DNA from: Rahnella bruchi
Lineage (GTDB): Bacteria > Pseudomonadota > Gammaproteobacteria > Enterobacterales > Enterobacteriaceae
Assembly: GCF_003614975.1 (NCBI RefSeq)
Contig: NZ_QZWI01000026.1
Coordinates: 1-34,983, forward strand
Length of the DNA stretch: 34,983 nucleotides
Reading direction: 5' to 3'
Positions 1-7,292 of the stretch are shown piece by piece. Numbering within the stretch: the first letter of the stretch is position 1; each line of letters opens with the position of its first letter. The position numbers and the translations under genes are program-made. A model generated the notes under the pieces. It saw only the letters and a list, made by a program, of their open reading frames with translations. It did no database searches and was not told where the DNA came from.

Positions 1-25
1 TCATTTTGTCTGCATCAAGTGCCAT
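1..25 (-). CDS. 5' end of an unidentified SOS-regulated gene (runs off window)
   Basis: An ATG at 25 on the minus strand is preceded at good distance by a purine-rich AAGGATAAGG ribosome binding site, and the frame MALDADKM is open to the window edge. A LexA-type operator lies 35-54 bp upstream, so the gene is probably induced by DNA damage. Eight codons are too few to name a family. RecA and DinG begin with MA, but their next residues do not match. Start and control are fairly clear; identity is unknown. Confidence 0.5.
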
Positions 26-59
26 ATCCTTATCCTTGGTTCATACGGTTGAGTGTAAA

Positions 60-79
60 TACTGTAATTACATACAGTA
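60..79. promoter_or_regulatory. LexA (SOS) box
   Basis: TACTGTAATTACATACAGTA matches the enterobacterial LexA operator (TACTGT-N8-ACAGTA, with CTG-N10-CAG spacing). It sits between two divergent starts, ATG at 25 on the minus strand and ATG at 118 on the plus strand. It could control either; it is closer to the minus-strand gene. Confidence 0.8.
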
Positions 80-117
80 CTCACACCGTACTCTCGGTCC
101 ATGAGGAGATCAAAGTA

Positions 118-168
118 ATGATAAGCATTATCATTTGTGATGTCGATGGCACAATAACAAAAGCATAA
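118..168 (+). pseudogene. Broken start of a HAD-superfamily phosphatase gene
   Basis: An AGGAG ribosome binding site (104-108) precedes ATG at 118. The frame reads MISIIICDVDGTITKA and then stops. Hydrophobic-strand-DxDGT is motif I of haloacid-dehalogenase-like phosphatases, with the first Asp as the nucleophile, so this is very probably the true N-terminus of such a gene. No continuation of the HAD fold is seen downstream in any frame, so the gene was cut after roughly codon 13 by insertion or deletion. It diverges from the LexA-controlled gene at the window edge. The family call rests on a single motif. Confidence 0.5.
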
Positions 169-515
169 AAAAGTGCATGTCCGGCTTTAAGCGTGGTTGC
201 AAGGATGAGGGAAGCGTACGTGGGAACAGGTAAAACCGGAGAAAGTCAGGCGCTATAGGATTAGGACCCAATCACCGGGAAATGCCGCGCTAACATGCGT
301 TGAGACGAAGTGGTGCATCCGTATCAGCAGGCTAGGCACAGCATCCTGCATCACCAATACACCGGTCAGAGCATGTGTTAAGCAGGGCAGATTGAGAGTG
401 CGTTAGCATCCGGCCCCAGGCCATCGCGTACTGGCATTGAAATGCAGGCAACACGCCACAGCCGTAAAGGCGCCCACCTATCCCTCGTATCCTCGGGCTG
501 AAAACGAAACACTTC
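169..515. other. Degenerate region without a convincing gene
   Basis: No reading frame here has coding character and a plausible start. The stretch at about 170-330 is purine-rich, with GGGAACAGG and GGAGAAAG blocks that faintly recall the 5' domain of bacterial group II introns, but no intron end or intron-encoded protein is present. It begins exactly where the HAD-like frame is lost, so it probably entered by insertion or rearrangement. Confidence 0.3.
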
Positions 516-614
516 ATGGCGGAAGATAAAGGATATTTAAGGGGGTATGTGAAAAAATCCGCTGCCCGTGCGTTATTCAACAGCTACCGTCAGAGAAGAG
601 TGCTGGTGCGATAA
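516..614 (+). CDS. Small basic ORF, possibly a C-terminal gene fragment
   Basis: This is a 32-residue frame, rich in Arg and Lys, reading MAEDKGYLRGYVKK and ending RRVLVR. It has no good ribosome binding site. The same frame stays open upstream to a TAA near 466, so it may be the tail of a lost gene rather than a small gene. Two hairpins (674-725 and 769-795) lie downstream on the same strand, as expected after a transcribed gene. I do not recognise the product. Confidence 0.25.
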   Translation: MAEDKGYLRGYVKKSAARALFNSYRQRRVLVR

Positions 615-673
615 GATGGGGGAAGTCAGGCACGGGAAATAAGCGGGCATATAATCATCCGTCGATAAAAATA

Positions 674-725
674 AAAATGCCACAGAAACACATTTGTCGA
701 AACAAATGGAATTCTGTGGCATTTT
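674..725. terminator. Long nested hairpin, probable terminator
   Basis: A perfect 14-bp stem (AAAATGCCACAGAA at 674-687, complement at 712-725) encloses a second stem of 7 bp (CATTTGT/ACAAATG, 691-708) with a four-base CGAA loop. Minus-strand transcripts would meet a T-rich run (TTTTTATTTTTA) after the stem, so it may terminate in that direction; a plus-strand RNA would form the same fold. No minus-strand gene is seen just upstream, so a structured small RNA is possible. Confidence 0.5.
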
Positions 726-768
726 AACAACTACACACTTTAAGTTCCTGGTGTTGGCTAATGTTGCC

Positions 769-795
769 ACCTAACTCTGCGGTCAGGTTTTTTTT
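769..795 (+). terminator. Possible Rho-independent terminator before the luxR gene
   Basis: ACCTAAC and GTCAGGT pair with one mismatch around the loop TCTGCG and run straight into eight Ts. This would stop plus-strand transcripts from the degenerate region and insulate the luxR-type gene that starts at 938. Confidence 0.5.
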
Positions 796-846
796 GCTTA
801 TTACTTCTTATGCGGGGATTATACGGGGGGAGACGCATCCGGATAG

Positions 847-883
847 TTGTACTAAGGTGTAATAAGGCACTGTACTTAGTGAC
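847..883. promoter_or_regulatory. Tandem lux/esa-box-like sites upstream of esaR
   Basis: TTGTACTAAGGTGTAA (847-862) is a near-palindrome that matches the core of the EsaR-binding site CTGTACTATAGTGCAG, as I remember it, at 11 of 16 positions. A second sequence, CTGTACTTAGTGAC (870-883), shares the CTGTACT and TAGTG blocks with altered spacing. The pair lies 55-91 bp before the luxR-type start, where EsaR-type proteins repress their own genes. The binding-site call is inferred from remembered consensus. Confidence 0.5.
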
Positions 884-937
884 AAAAACTCTACGAAAAT
901 CAATAGGGAAAGGACGTTAGACAGGAGAGGTACAAGC

Positions 938-1693
938 ATGCATTCTCGTGTAAGAAATGACCAGAAAATAATAGAAACGTTACGCGACTATATCGAGAGG
1001 AAATTAGTTTCGTACGGGCCTTTGAAATATACTTATATGGTCATTAATAAGAAGAATCCTACTAATATCTTTGTGGTGACCAGTTATCCCGATGAATGGG
1101 TCAGTATCTACACCACACATAATTATCACCATATCGACCCGGTTGTGCTCACCGCGTTTAAACGCGTATCTCCCTTCGCCTGGGACGAAAACCTGACGGT
1201 GCTGTCGGATTTAAAATCATCAAAGATTTTTTCGCTCTCAAAGAAATTCAGTATCGCCAATGGGTTCACCTTCGTGCTGCATGATCACAGAAACAATCTG
1301 GGCATGCTGTCGCTGATCATGGAGGCAGGAGACGAGAAAGGGCCAGAAAATAAGGTGGCGCAGGACATGGACCGGTTGCAGTGCCTGTTGATTAAAACCC
1401 ACGAAAAAATGCTGATGCTTAACGAAAGCGCCGCAAGATCTTCTACGGGACCCGCGGTGAACAGCGGTAAGCCCATCTTCTCCGCCAGAGAAAACGAAGT
1501 GTTGCATTGGGCCAGTATGGGCAAAACCTACGATGAGATTGCCCAAATCACCACTATCACCACCCGCACGGTGAAATACCACATGGGAAATGTGGTCCGC
1601 AAGCTGGGGGTCATTAACGCCAAGCAGGCAATCCGGCTTGGCGTTGAGCTTGAACTGATTAAACCTGTTCTGGTGTCACCTGCAAAGACATAG
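938..1693 (+). CDS. esaR: LuxR-family quorum-sensing regulator, EsaR type
   Basis: The 251-residue protein has an N-terminal autoinducer-binding domain and a C-terminal LuxR helix-turn-helix. The family's conserved ligand-pocket residues are present: W54, Y58, D67-P68, W82 and G109. The HTH (about 180-240) carries the typical SARENEVLHWASMGKT start, TVKYH recognition helix and LGV. An AGGAG site lies just before the ATG. It is convergent with the luxI-type gene and overlaps its 3' end by 35 bp, the layout known for esaR/esaI of Pantoea stewartii. EsaR-type proteins bind DNA without ligand and are released by acyl-homoserine lactone. The sequence looks EsaR-like from memory; other names for this subfamily (ExpR, EagR, YpeR) are possible. 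Confidence 0.93.
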   Translation: MHSRVRNDQKIIETLRDYIERKLVSYGPLKYTYMVINKKNPTNIFVVTSYPDEWVSIYTTHNYHHIDPVVLTAFKRVSPFAWDENLTVLSDLKSSKIFSLSKKFSIANGFTFVLHDHRNNLGMLSLIMEAGDEKGPENKVAQDMDRLQCLLIKTHEKMLMLNESAARSSTGPAVNSGKPIFSARENEVLHWASMGKTYDEIAQITTITTRTVKYHMGNVVRKLGVINAKQAIRLGVELELIKPVLVSPAKT

Positions 1694-2309
1694 GCCATTG
1701 GCACAGCGCTGTGATGTCTGACTCTGACTGGTCGCTGATCCTTTTTGCGAGCAGGTGTTGGTTATGGTGGTCTATCGGAAGGCGCAGAAGATATATGGGT
1801 TCATTGTCACTGACAAACCCTTCCTTAATCACCTCTATCTCCCAACCTGAGCGTTTAGCTATCGTTAGCATGGCGCGGCTGACAATGGTATAAATCCCGG
1901 TGTGTCCATGATGACGTGCGTAATTAATCATCGACAGAAAAAGGACATAACTTATCGGGTACCTGCTGCCCAGCCATGCTTTTGCCCGGTTCTTATCGAC
2001 AAAGAAACGGCTTGATTCGATATAATCACCTTCCGGTAATTTCACGTCACCAAATAAACGTTGGAACGTATGCGTTATCATATTCGGTAAACGCAAATCA
2101 ATGAAACGGACACTGCAGACCAGCTGATTATCATAAATTCCCAGCATGTAGCGGGTATTTGAATTATCAAACTCGTCGAACTCCATATCGTTACTGCAAT
2201 TAACGGCCCAATCCAGACGGTCTTTAAAAGTTTTTTTCCTCAATTTGTAAAGGTCTTCCGAACGCCTTTCCGTCAGGTCGTTGTAACTGACATCAAAAAT
2301 TTCTAACAT
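1659..2309 (-). CDS. esaI: Acyl-homoserine-lactone synthase, LuxI family (EsaI type)
   Basis: I chose the ATG at 2309 because it follows CAGGAAAGAA and because MLEIFDVSY is the normal LuxI-type N-terminus; the frame is open 37 codons further upstream. The 216-residue enzyme makes acyl-homoserine lactone from S-adenosylmethionine and acyl-ACP. All invariant LuxI residues are seen: R24, F28, W34, D45, D48, R68, the ESSRFFV block (E98, R101) and T141. The Thr corresponds to EsaI T140, which favours 3-oxo-acyl chains, so a 3-oxo-C6 type signal is the likely product; that is an inference. No lux box is visible before it, which fits constitutive synthesis as in the Esa system. Confidence 0.94.
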   Translation of the reverse strand: MLEIFDVSYNDLTERRSEDLYKLRKKTFKDRLDWAVNCSNDMEFDEFDNSNTRYMLGIYDNQLVCSVRFIDLRLPNMITHTFQRLFGDVKLPEGDYIESSRFFVDKNRAKAWLGSRYPISYVLFLSMINYARHHGHTGIYTIVSRAMLTIAKRSGWEIEVIKEGFVSDNEPIYLLRLPIDHHNQHLLAKRISDQSESDITALCQWPMSLQVTPEQV

Positions 2310-2775
2310 TTTCTTTCCTGATAATGAGTACGGTCGAAGATAAGGTAATTTCAATCTGTCCTGATTATTGCAATAAATAATCGACAAAGAAATCACAGAC
2401 TGTAGGGAGATTGTATTCATCAGGGAGGGGAGACGCCGCTCCTAACCCCCGGAGAAAATGCGACGAGACTGTGCTTTTGATTCGCTGCTGCAAATCCTTT
2501 GTTGAAGGTGAGCCAACCCTATGTCCACTTCCCTAGGGATAGCATTTACCTTTATTTATTGCTGCCGGTGGGCGCCTTTATCGGCAAACCAGGAGGGGAC
2601 ATGAGACTGATTTCACCTATCAGGCGGACGGGCAAGCCCCGAACATGTGTGGGTGCCCGTAATGAAATGGCGAAGTAAGGGGCCTGATTCGGGCATCTTG
2701 AGTATGTTAAACCGTACAGAGCATTCCTCTTCACCCGGCGTGCCGGAGGGAACGCCGGAACGGGCCGCTCAGAGG
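2310..2775. other. Intergenic region between esaI and the sulfatase unit
   Basis: This holds the esaI leader (AT-rich up to about 2430) and then DNA of higher GC without a convincing gene. A hairpin with a 7-bp perfect stem (CCGGCGT 2735-2741, ACGCCGG 2752-2758) lies 18 bp after the stop codon of the radical-SAM gene and may end that transcript, although no U-run follows. A frame on the plus strand around 2545-2675 is open but starts nowhere sensible. Confidence 0.4.
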
Positions 2776-3978
2776 CTACTGTTGAAGGGATGCGGCAATA
2801 TTCATGATGTCTGCCGGGGCACGATTTTGGGCGAGTAATTTGCTCATGTGCTCCATATAGGGCGCCATATGCGCAAACATAGCCTGGTAACCCTGGCACA
2901 GATGATTATTGCCAACGTTTTCATCCCGGCTTATCCGATGTTTTGGACAACCGCCGTTGCAAAAACGCAACCATTCACAGTAGTAACACGCCCTGGAGAC
3001 ATTCAGTTTCGATAAGCCGAACCGACGCTGCTGCTTGCCGTAAACCATACGGTCTAAGTCGTCGGTATTGATATTGCCCAGCTTATGGGAGGGGTAAACG
3101 TAGTGGTCACAGCTGAAGATATCTCCATTTTGTTCAATGACCAATCCCTGACCACAGGACCCGTTCATGACGCAGAGGCTGGGCTTTTCGCCTAACCAGA
3201 TCCCAAAAACGTTATCGAAGAGCTGCACAAACTTCCGCCCCACATCATGTGTCACCCAGTAATCAAAAATAGTGATGATAAACTGTCCCCAGGCTTCACC
3301 CGTCACAGACCAGTCCGCCAGCTTTTTAGCCGGCGGATAGAGGGTGTTTTCCGGCGCCGTGGGAGGGGCATATTGCTCAACGATAGGGATGAACTGCACA
3401 TAGGACGCGCCCAACTCTTGCGTGATAAAATGATAGACCGAAAGAGGCGAGTGGCAATTCACACTGTTGACCGTGGTTAATACATTGAACGCTATCTGGT
3501 ACTTCTTCAAAACAGCGACCGCCTGCATCACCCTGTCAAATGACGTTCTGCCGCTGTTGGAGTAACGGTAGAAGTCATGAATTTCTTTCGGCCCGTCAAT
3601 GGAAATCCCCACCAGGAAGTGGTTTTTTGCCAGAAACTTTCCCCACTCATCGTTGATCAGCACGCCATTGGTCTGGATGCTGTTGCGAATTTTCTTGGTC
3701 CCGGCGTAGGTGTTCTGCCAGAAGAGCACCCGTCTGAAAAAAGGGATCCCCGCTAATGTAGGTTCGCCCCCTTGCCAGATGAATTCCACTTCCTGCAAGG
3801 GGGAGGCGGCAATATATTGCTTCACAAAACTCCGGAGCGTTTCATCGTTCATATGCCGGTTACTTTTTTTGACAATATTGAGAATGCTCTGTTCCTTACC
3901 CAAATAAAAACAGTATTCGCAAGAAAGGTTACATTGAGAACCTGTCGGTTTGGCTATTATATGAAAAGGCTTTTTCAT
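2776..3978 (-). CDS. Anaerobic sulfatase-maturating enzyme (radical SAM/SPASM)
   Basis: This 400-residue radical-SAM protein should convert the active-site Cys (or Ser) of a sulfatase to formylglycine in the cytoplasm. The radical-SAM cluster motif CxxxCxxC is at C16, C20 and C23, followed by the GGEPT motif at 70-74. The C-terminal SPASM region has C269, C275, C290, then CYYC (331-334), C340, C344 and C361 for two auxiliary clusters. Asp291 after C290 matches the catalytic Asp of anSME enzymes. The start has a GAGGTAA site. It lies 136 bp downstream of the sulfatase on the same strand, its obvious client. Length and motifs are those of a full, intact anSME (ChuR/AslB family). Confidence 0.93.
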   Translation of the reverse strand: MKKPFHIIAKPTGSQCNLSCEYCFYLGKEQSILNIVKKSNRHMNDETLRSFVKQYIAASPLQEVEFIWQGGEPTLAGIPFFRRVLFWQNTYAGTKKIRNSIQTNGVLINDEWGKFLAKNHFLVGISIDGPKEIHDFYRYSNSGRTSFDRVMQAVAVLKKYQIAFNVLTTVNSVNCHSPLSVYHFITQELGASYVQFIPIVEQYAPPTAPENTLYPPAKKLADWSVTGEAWGQFIITIFDYWVTHDVGRKFVQLFDNVFGIWLGEKPSLCVMNGSCGQGLVIEQNGDIFSCDHYVYPSHKLGNINTDDLDRMVYGKQQRRFGLSKLNVSRACYYCEWLRFCNGGCPKHRISRDENVGNNHLCQGYQAMFAHMAPYMEHMSKLLAQNRAPADIMNIAASLQQ

Positions 3979-4114
3979 TTACTTACCTCGATAACGAAGT
4001 TTGAAAGTTTTTCGACAGTTTTAAATAATGTTTCAGTTTGTTAAATGGCAGGCAAGCCAGTGAATTCAGATGGATATAAAAACCGGCATGCCGCCATTTC
4101 ACCGTGTTACGTTA

Positions 4115-5995
4115 TTAGTCTCTCAGATACCGCTCAACATGTTCTGGGTCTAAATCCCAGGTCAGGCCGTGCAGTGCCGGAATATAGTGACCATCGTCTT
4201 TAATGCCTATTTCACTGGCAAACTGGGCGTTGAGCTGAGAATTGAGTTGCATCATCACTCCCCGATAGTTTTCATCGTGTGCCAGATTGGTCATTTCATC
4301 GGGGTCATTGACCGTATCATAAAGCTCGATGTCATTATATTTCAGTAAGAAATCAATTGTTGTGGGCGTATGGTGCTGGCGTAAAGAGAAGTAGCGCGTA
4401 AATTTATATTTGCCGTCATACACCATTCTTACCCCGCCGCGTTTATCCAGGTTGGGTGTAAACGTGTTAAAAAGACGCTGTTTCTCAGTTTTGGTTAGCG
4501 CTTTGTCGCGGATGACTTTGAACATGTTCCCGATATAGGTGGCATCGGAATACATCAACATATCATAACAGTAAAGGATGCTGTCCCTGACGGCGTTCAC
4601 CGGTTTCTTGTCCGGGGAGAATAACAGGTCACTCAGGTCATGGCCTTTGCGGGAGCTGAGGATCTGACTTTTATTCAGGTTCTCCTTACCGGTGAGCGCC
4701 ACCAGTGTGGGCACAATATCTACGTGGCAGGTCAGGGCAGAACACGATTTACCGCCGGGGAACGCCGGGTGCACGATGGTCAGCGGCACATTCACCTGTT
4801 CTTTATAAGTGCAGGTGCCTTTCCCACTCATCTGATGTGCGCCGCACAGCTCCCCGTGGTCGGCCGTATACACGATAATGGTGTTCTTCGACAGGTCTAG
4901 CGCGTCTAACTCATTCAAGATGCGCATCAGTTGGGTGTCATTATCGCGGATGCAGTTGAAGTAATAATCCTGCAATTTTCGCCACCGGCGGTCCTGGTCG
5001 GCGATGGTGCCCACCAACACCCCGTTACACATCTGGTACTCCTCATGCGCATGCGGGCGACCCGGCTCATTAAACGACTGGTGTCGGGATTGGGCTAATG
5101 GGACATCCGGCCAGCCGTTCTTATACAGAGTGTTTTTGGGCGCCTGGTTGGGCGTTGAGCTGTTACTGCCGGCAATCAGCGGGCCTTTCCACTGGTTTTT
5201 CTCGCTGTCTTCGTCGGTGTCGATATACATCACATCATGCGGGTTCACCAGATTGACCGCCAACATCCAGGGTTCGTTTTTATCTTGTTTGGTGCGCCCT
5301 TTTCCCCGTAACCAGTTGATTGCCTGACTGGAGGTCAGCTCGTCGTAAAGGTATCCGCCCTGACTATGACCGATGACATCGCCCACGCCCGTGTAGTCAT
5401 GAAACCCGTACTCCTCCATGATGGCATGGAGTTTTTCGCGTGGAATGTCGCCAAGCTCGGTGGTGCCGTCAGGGTTCTTCTCCACCGGGTCTTCCATGAA
5501 GGTATTGAGGTGCCATTTCCCCTTATAGGCTGGGTAGTAGCCGATCTCCTGCATGATATGGCCCAGGGTACCAAGTTTCGGGTCCATACTGTTGGGCATC
5601 CACGGAAACCCTGGGTTATCAAACATGCCCGTTTGCGGCATGTGCAGGCCGGTGTAGAGCACAGAGCGGGAGGGGGTACAGACGCTGCTGCAAATGTGAT
5701 GGTTAGTGAATTTGGTGCCGGTTGCGTAGAGCCTTTCACGACCCGGAACAGGGAAGGGGTATTTCTCAAAATAGCGTTCCTGGTCTGAGACGATAAAGAG
5801 AATGTTATAACCGTCAGGGATCGCCTGCGGGGGCGTAATATTCTGTGACCGGGAATAATCTTTTGTTTCAGGGTTTCCCTTCGCATCTTGGGGTTTTCCA
5901 GCAAAGGCCATTTTTGAACTGATAATAGAGGCGGCCGTCACTGCACCGGTGCCAACAATAAAAGAGCGCCGTGACACATTTTTTGTGTTTTTCAT
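4115..5995 (-). CDS. Tat-exported Cys-type sulfatase
   Basis: The 626-residue protein opens with a twin-arginine signal (SRRSFIVG at 8-15, then a hydrophobic stretch ending MAFA), so it folds before export to the periplasm. The sulfatase signature CTPSRSVLYTG puts the formylglycine precursor at C106 and the conserved Arg at R110. Other alkaline-phosphatase-fold elements are D71 in VSDQ, GKWH (159-162), TADHGE with D379 and H380, and SGKGT with K392. It hydrolyses sulfate esters; the substrate is not readable from the sequence. A Tat signal fits cytosolic activation by the radical-SAM maturase encoded just downstream. AAGGAAC precedes the ATG. A phosphonate monoester hydrolase-like activity is a remote alternative. 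Confidence 0.93.
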   Translation of the reverse strand: MKNTKNVSRRSFIVGTGAVTAASIISSKMAFAGKPQDAKGNPETKDYSRSQNITPPQAIPDGYNILFIVSDQERYFEKYPFPVPGRERLYATGTKFTNHHICSSVCTPSRSVLYTGLHMPQTGMFDNPGFPWMPNSMDPKLGTLGHIMQEIGYYPAYKGKWHLNTFMEDPVEKNPDGTTELGDIPREKLHAIMEEYGFHDYTGVGDVIGHSQGGYLYDELTSSQAINWLRGKGRTKQDKNEPWMLAVNLVNPHDVMYIDTDEDSEKNQWKGPLIAGSNSSTPNQAPKNTLYKNGWPDVPLAQSRHQSFNEPGRPHAHEEYQMCNGVLVGTIADQDRRWRKLQDYYFNCIRDNDTQLMRILNELDALDLSKNTIIVYTADHGELCGAHQMSGKGTCTYKEQVNVPLTIVHPAFPGGKSCSALTCHVDIVPTLVALTGKENLNKSQILSSRKGHDLSDLLFSPDKKPVNAVRDSILYCYDMLMYSDATYIGNMFKVIRDKALTKTEKQRLFNTFTPNLDKRGGVRMVYDGKYKFTRYFSLRQHHTPTTIDFLLKYNDIELYDTVNDPDEMTNLAHDENYRGVMMQLNSQLNAQFASEIGIKDDGHYIPALHGLTWDLDPEHVERYLRD

Positions 5996-6923
5996 AACAT
6001 TGTTCCTTGTTAATTAAATCAAAGTATAAAAATGTTAAAAAATTGCGGTGTTTCTCTTTCTTAGAGGTATTGCAATGAAGAGTGATTCTTATTGTTATTG
6101 AAAAAACAGAGTGTCCTACAGCATTGAAAAAATCACTGTTAGGATATGTAACATGATGATAGAAAGCGTTGGGCTGTTAAATTTTCACCAGGTAACATTT
6201 TGGCTGATATATCTGAATGTCATTGGCTTTTATTCTGTTTCAATGTAATCAATGCCACCTTGCTATTTTTCCTGCAATTAAAGCTGGGATTCATGTTATT
6301 AGTGCAAAGCACTATGCGTGGGAATAAATTGGCCTATTGGGCGGGAAATGTTCCATGCCGCCATGGAGTGAAGCCTGCTCAACGTCGCCGGCGATAGCGA
6401 CGTCAGCACCGCCACAAAAAATCATGCAACGATGAGAAGGGCAACACAGGGAGTTTACAGATGGCATACTCGTGCAATGTTGTCTGTCCGCATTAACGTT
6501 CCCATCAAATCCATCGGTGAATGGGTAATGAGCTGCGGGCATATCATCATGAAAGTTAAGACGCAGTCTCTTACATAAAGATGGCGCCCTATGTGGGATA
6601 TGATGGCTCGCTAAGTTTTGACCTTCTAAAAGCATTTCGGATGAGGCTATTTCCATGAGTAAAGATTCCTGGGTTGGCAGAATTACGAACGAGAATTTTT
6701 TTCTAAATTATTTGTAAATCCACTCACTCTAAGACAAAGAATGGTTTTTCGAATGAATCCCTTAATTGGGGTCCTACTGTTTAGTCATGTCGCTTGAGGA
6801 TAGGGCCCCAAGTGAGCAAATGGCCATCATGCTGGGAGAAAAATGTCTCGCCTTAATTTGTATGGGAGTCATTCCCCTCTTGCTGTGGAAATGGGAGTAT
6901 GACAGCTCTTCTTTTTTGTTGCC
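5996..6923. other. Long region without a recognisable gene
   Basis: The first 200 bp form the AT-rich leader of the sulfatase gene, with an inverted repeat AGTGATT/AATCACT (6081-6087 and 6131-6137). The rest has short frames on both strands, none with a ribosome binding site and family signature. Small inverted repeats include ACGTCGC/GCGACGT at 6382-6403 and the stronger hairpin at 6766-6811. It reads as eroded island DNA between core-like genes and the defence region. Confidence 0.5.
6766..6811. repeat. Inverted repeat (hairpin) of 11 bp
   Basis: TTGGGGTCCTA (6766-6776) pairs with TAGGGCCCCAA (6801-6811), all Watson-Crick except one G-T, around a 24-base loop. No U-run follows on either strand, so it may be an element end or a structured RNA rather than a terminator. 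No gene is adjacent. Confidence 0.4.
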
Positions 6924-6926
6924 TAT

Positions 6927-6972
6927 AAGTCACATTAAAGAATGTAGCATAGACAAGTTGTGACTCATAGTC
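6927..6972. promoter_or_regulatory. Extra C-box-like sites
   Basis: TTGTGACTCATAGTC (6958-6972) repeats exactly the C-box found before the controller gene at 7241-7255. A related sequence lies inverted at 6927-6937 (TAAGTCACATT, read on the other strand as AATGTGACTTA). The dyad GACT-CAT-AGTC is the core of controller-protein operators in type II restriction-modification systems. These copies front no intact gene, so they may be relics of a lost restriction-modification promoter or a duplication. Confidence 0.45.
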
Positions 6973-7240
6973 TTCACGTGATTCCATAATCTCTTTTGGT
7001 GTTTTTTTACCTAAAAAGTGAGCTGAATCGAATAAGTTATGATAACGGTGAAAAAAACGTTGCAAAGGAATACGCATTTCTACAAGCCGAAGCTCCGCTG
7101 CATGCACAGCAGAGCGTGCTTAACCGAAGTGAATGTGCATCAGGTGAGGGCACATGTGCTATTGCTAAAATAACGCGAGTGACGCGACGTCAGGTTCTTA
7201 TGTTCGGGCTGGTTCACGATATAGAAACAGAATAGGGTGT

Positions 7241-7262
7241 TTGTGACTCATAGTCCGTGGTC
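7241..7262 (+). promoter_or_regulatory. C-box operator of the controller gene
   Basis: TGTGACTCATAGTCCGTG (7242-7259) closely resembles the left half of the operator of type II controller proteins (TGTGACTTATAGTCCGTG as I recall for Esp1396I-like C proteins). It is followed by TGAT, the start of the second half-site. It lies about 35 bp before the controller ATG, the position where C proteins bind to activate and then repress their own promoter. Confidence 0.65.
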
Positions 7263-7292
7263 TGATAAGCATCTAGGCGTCATTTTGGCGGC

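Noticed and set aside
118-134. Fur-box-like palindrome ATGATAAGCATTATCAT
   Set aside because: It lies inside the first codons of the HAD-like frame (MISIII), where codons for Ile and Ser explain it; the position is after the ribosome binding site, not in a promoter.
332-770. Minus-strand open frames of 65-82 codons
   Set aside because: They have no ribosome binding site, no family resemblance and a composition typical of chance frames; the hairpin at 674-725 runs through one of them.
2552-2899. Minus-strand frame overlapping the start of the intergenic region and the maturase tail
   Set aside because: It overlaps the well-supported radical-SAM gene in another frame and shows no motif.
6200-7235. 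Several short frames on both strands
   Set aside because: They are mutually overlapping, lack ribosome binding sites and match nothing; the C-box-like sites also fall within them.
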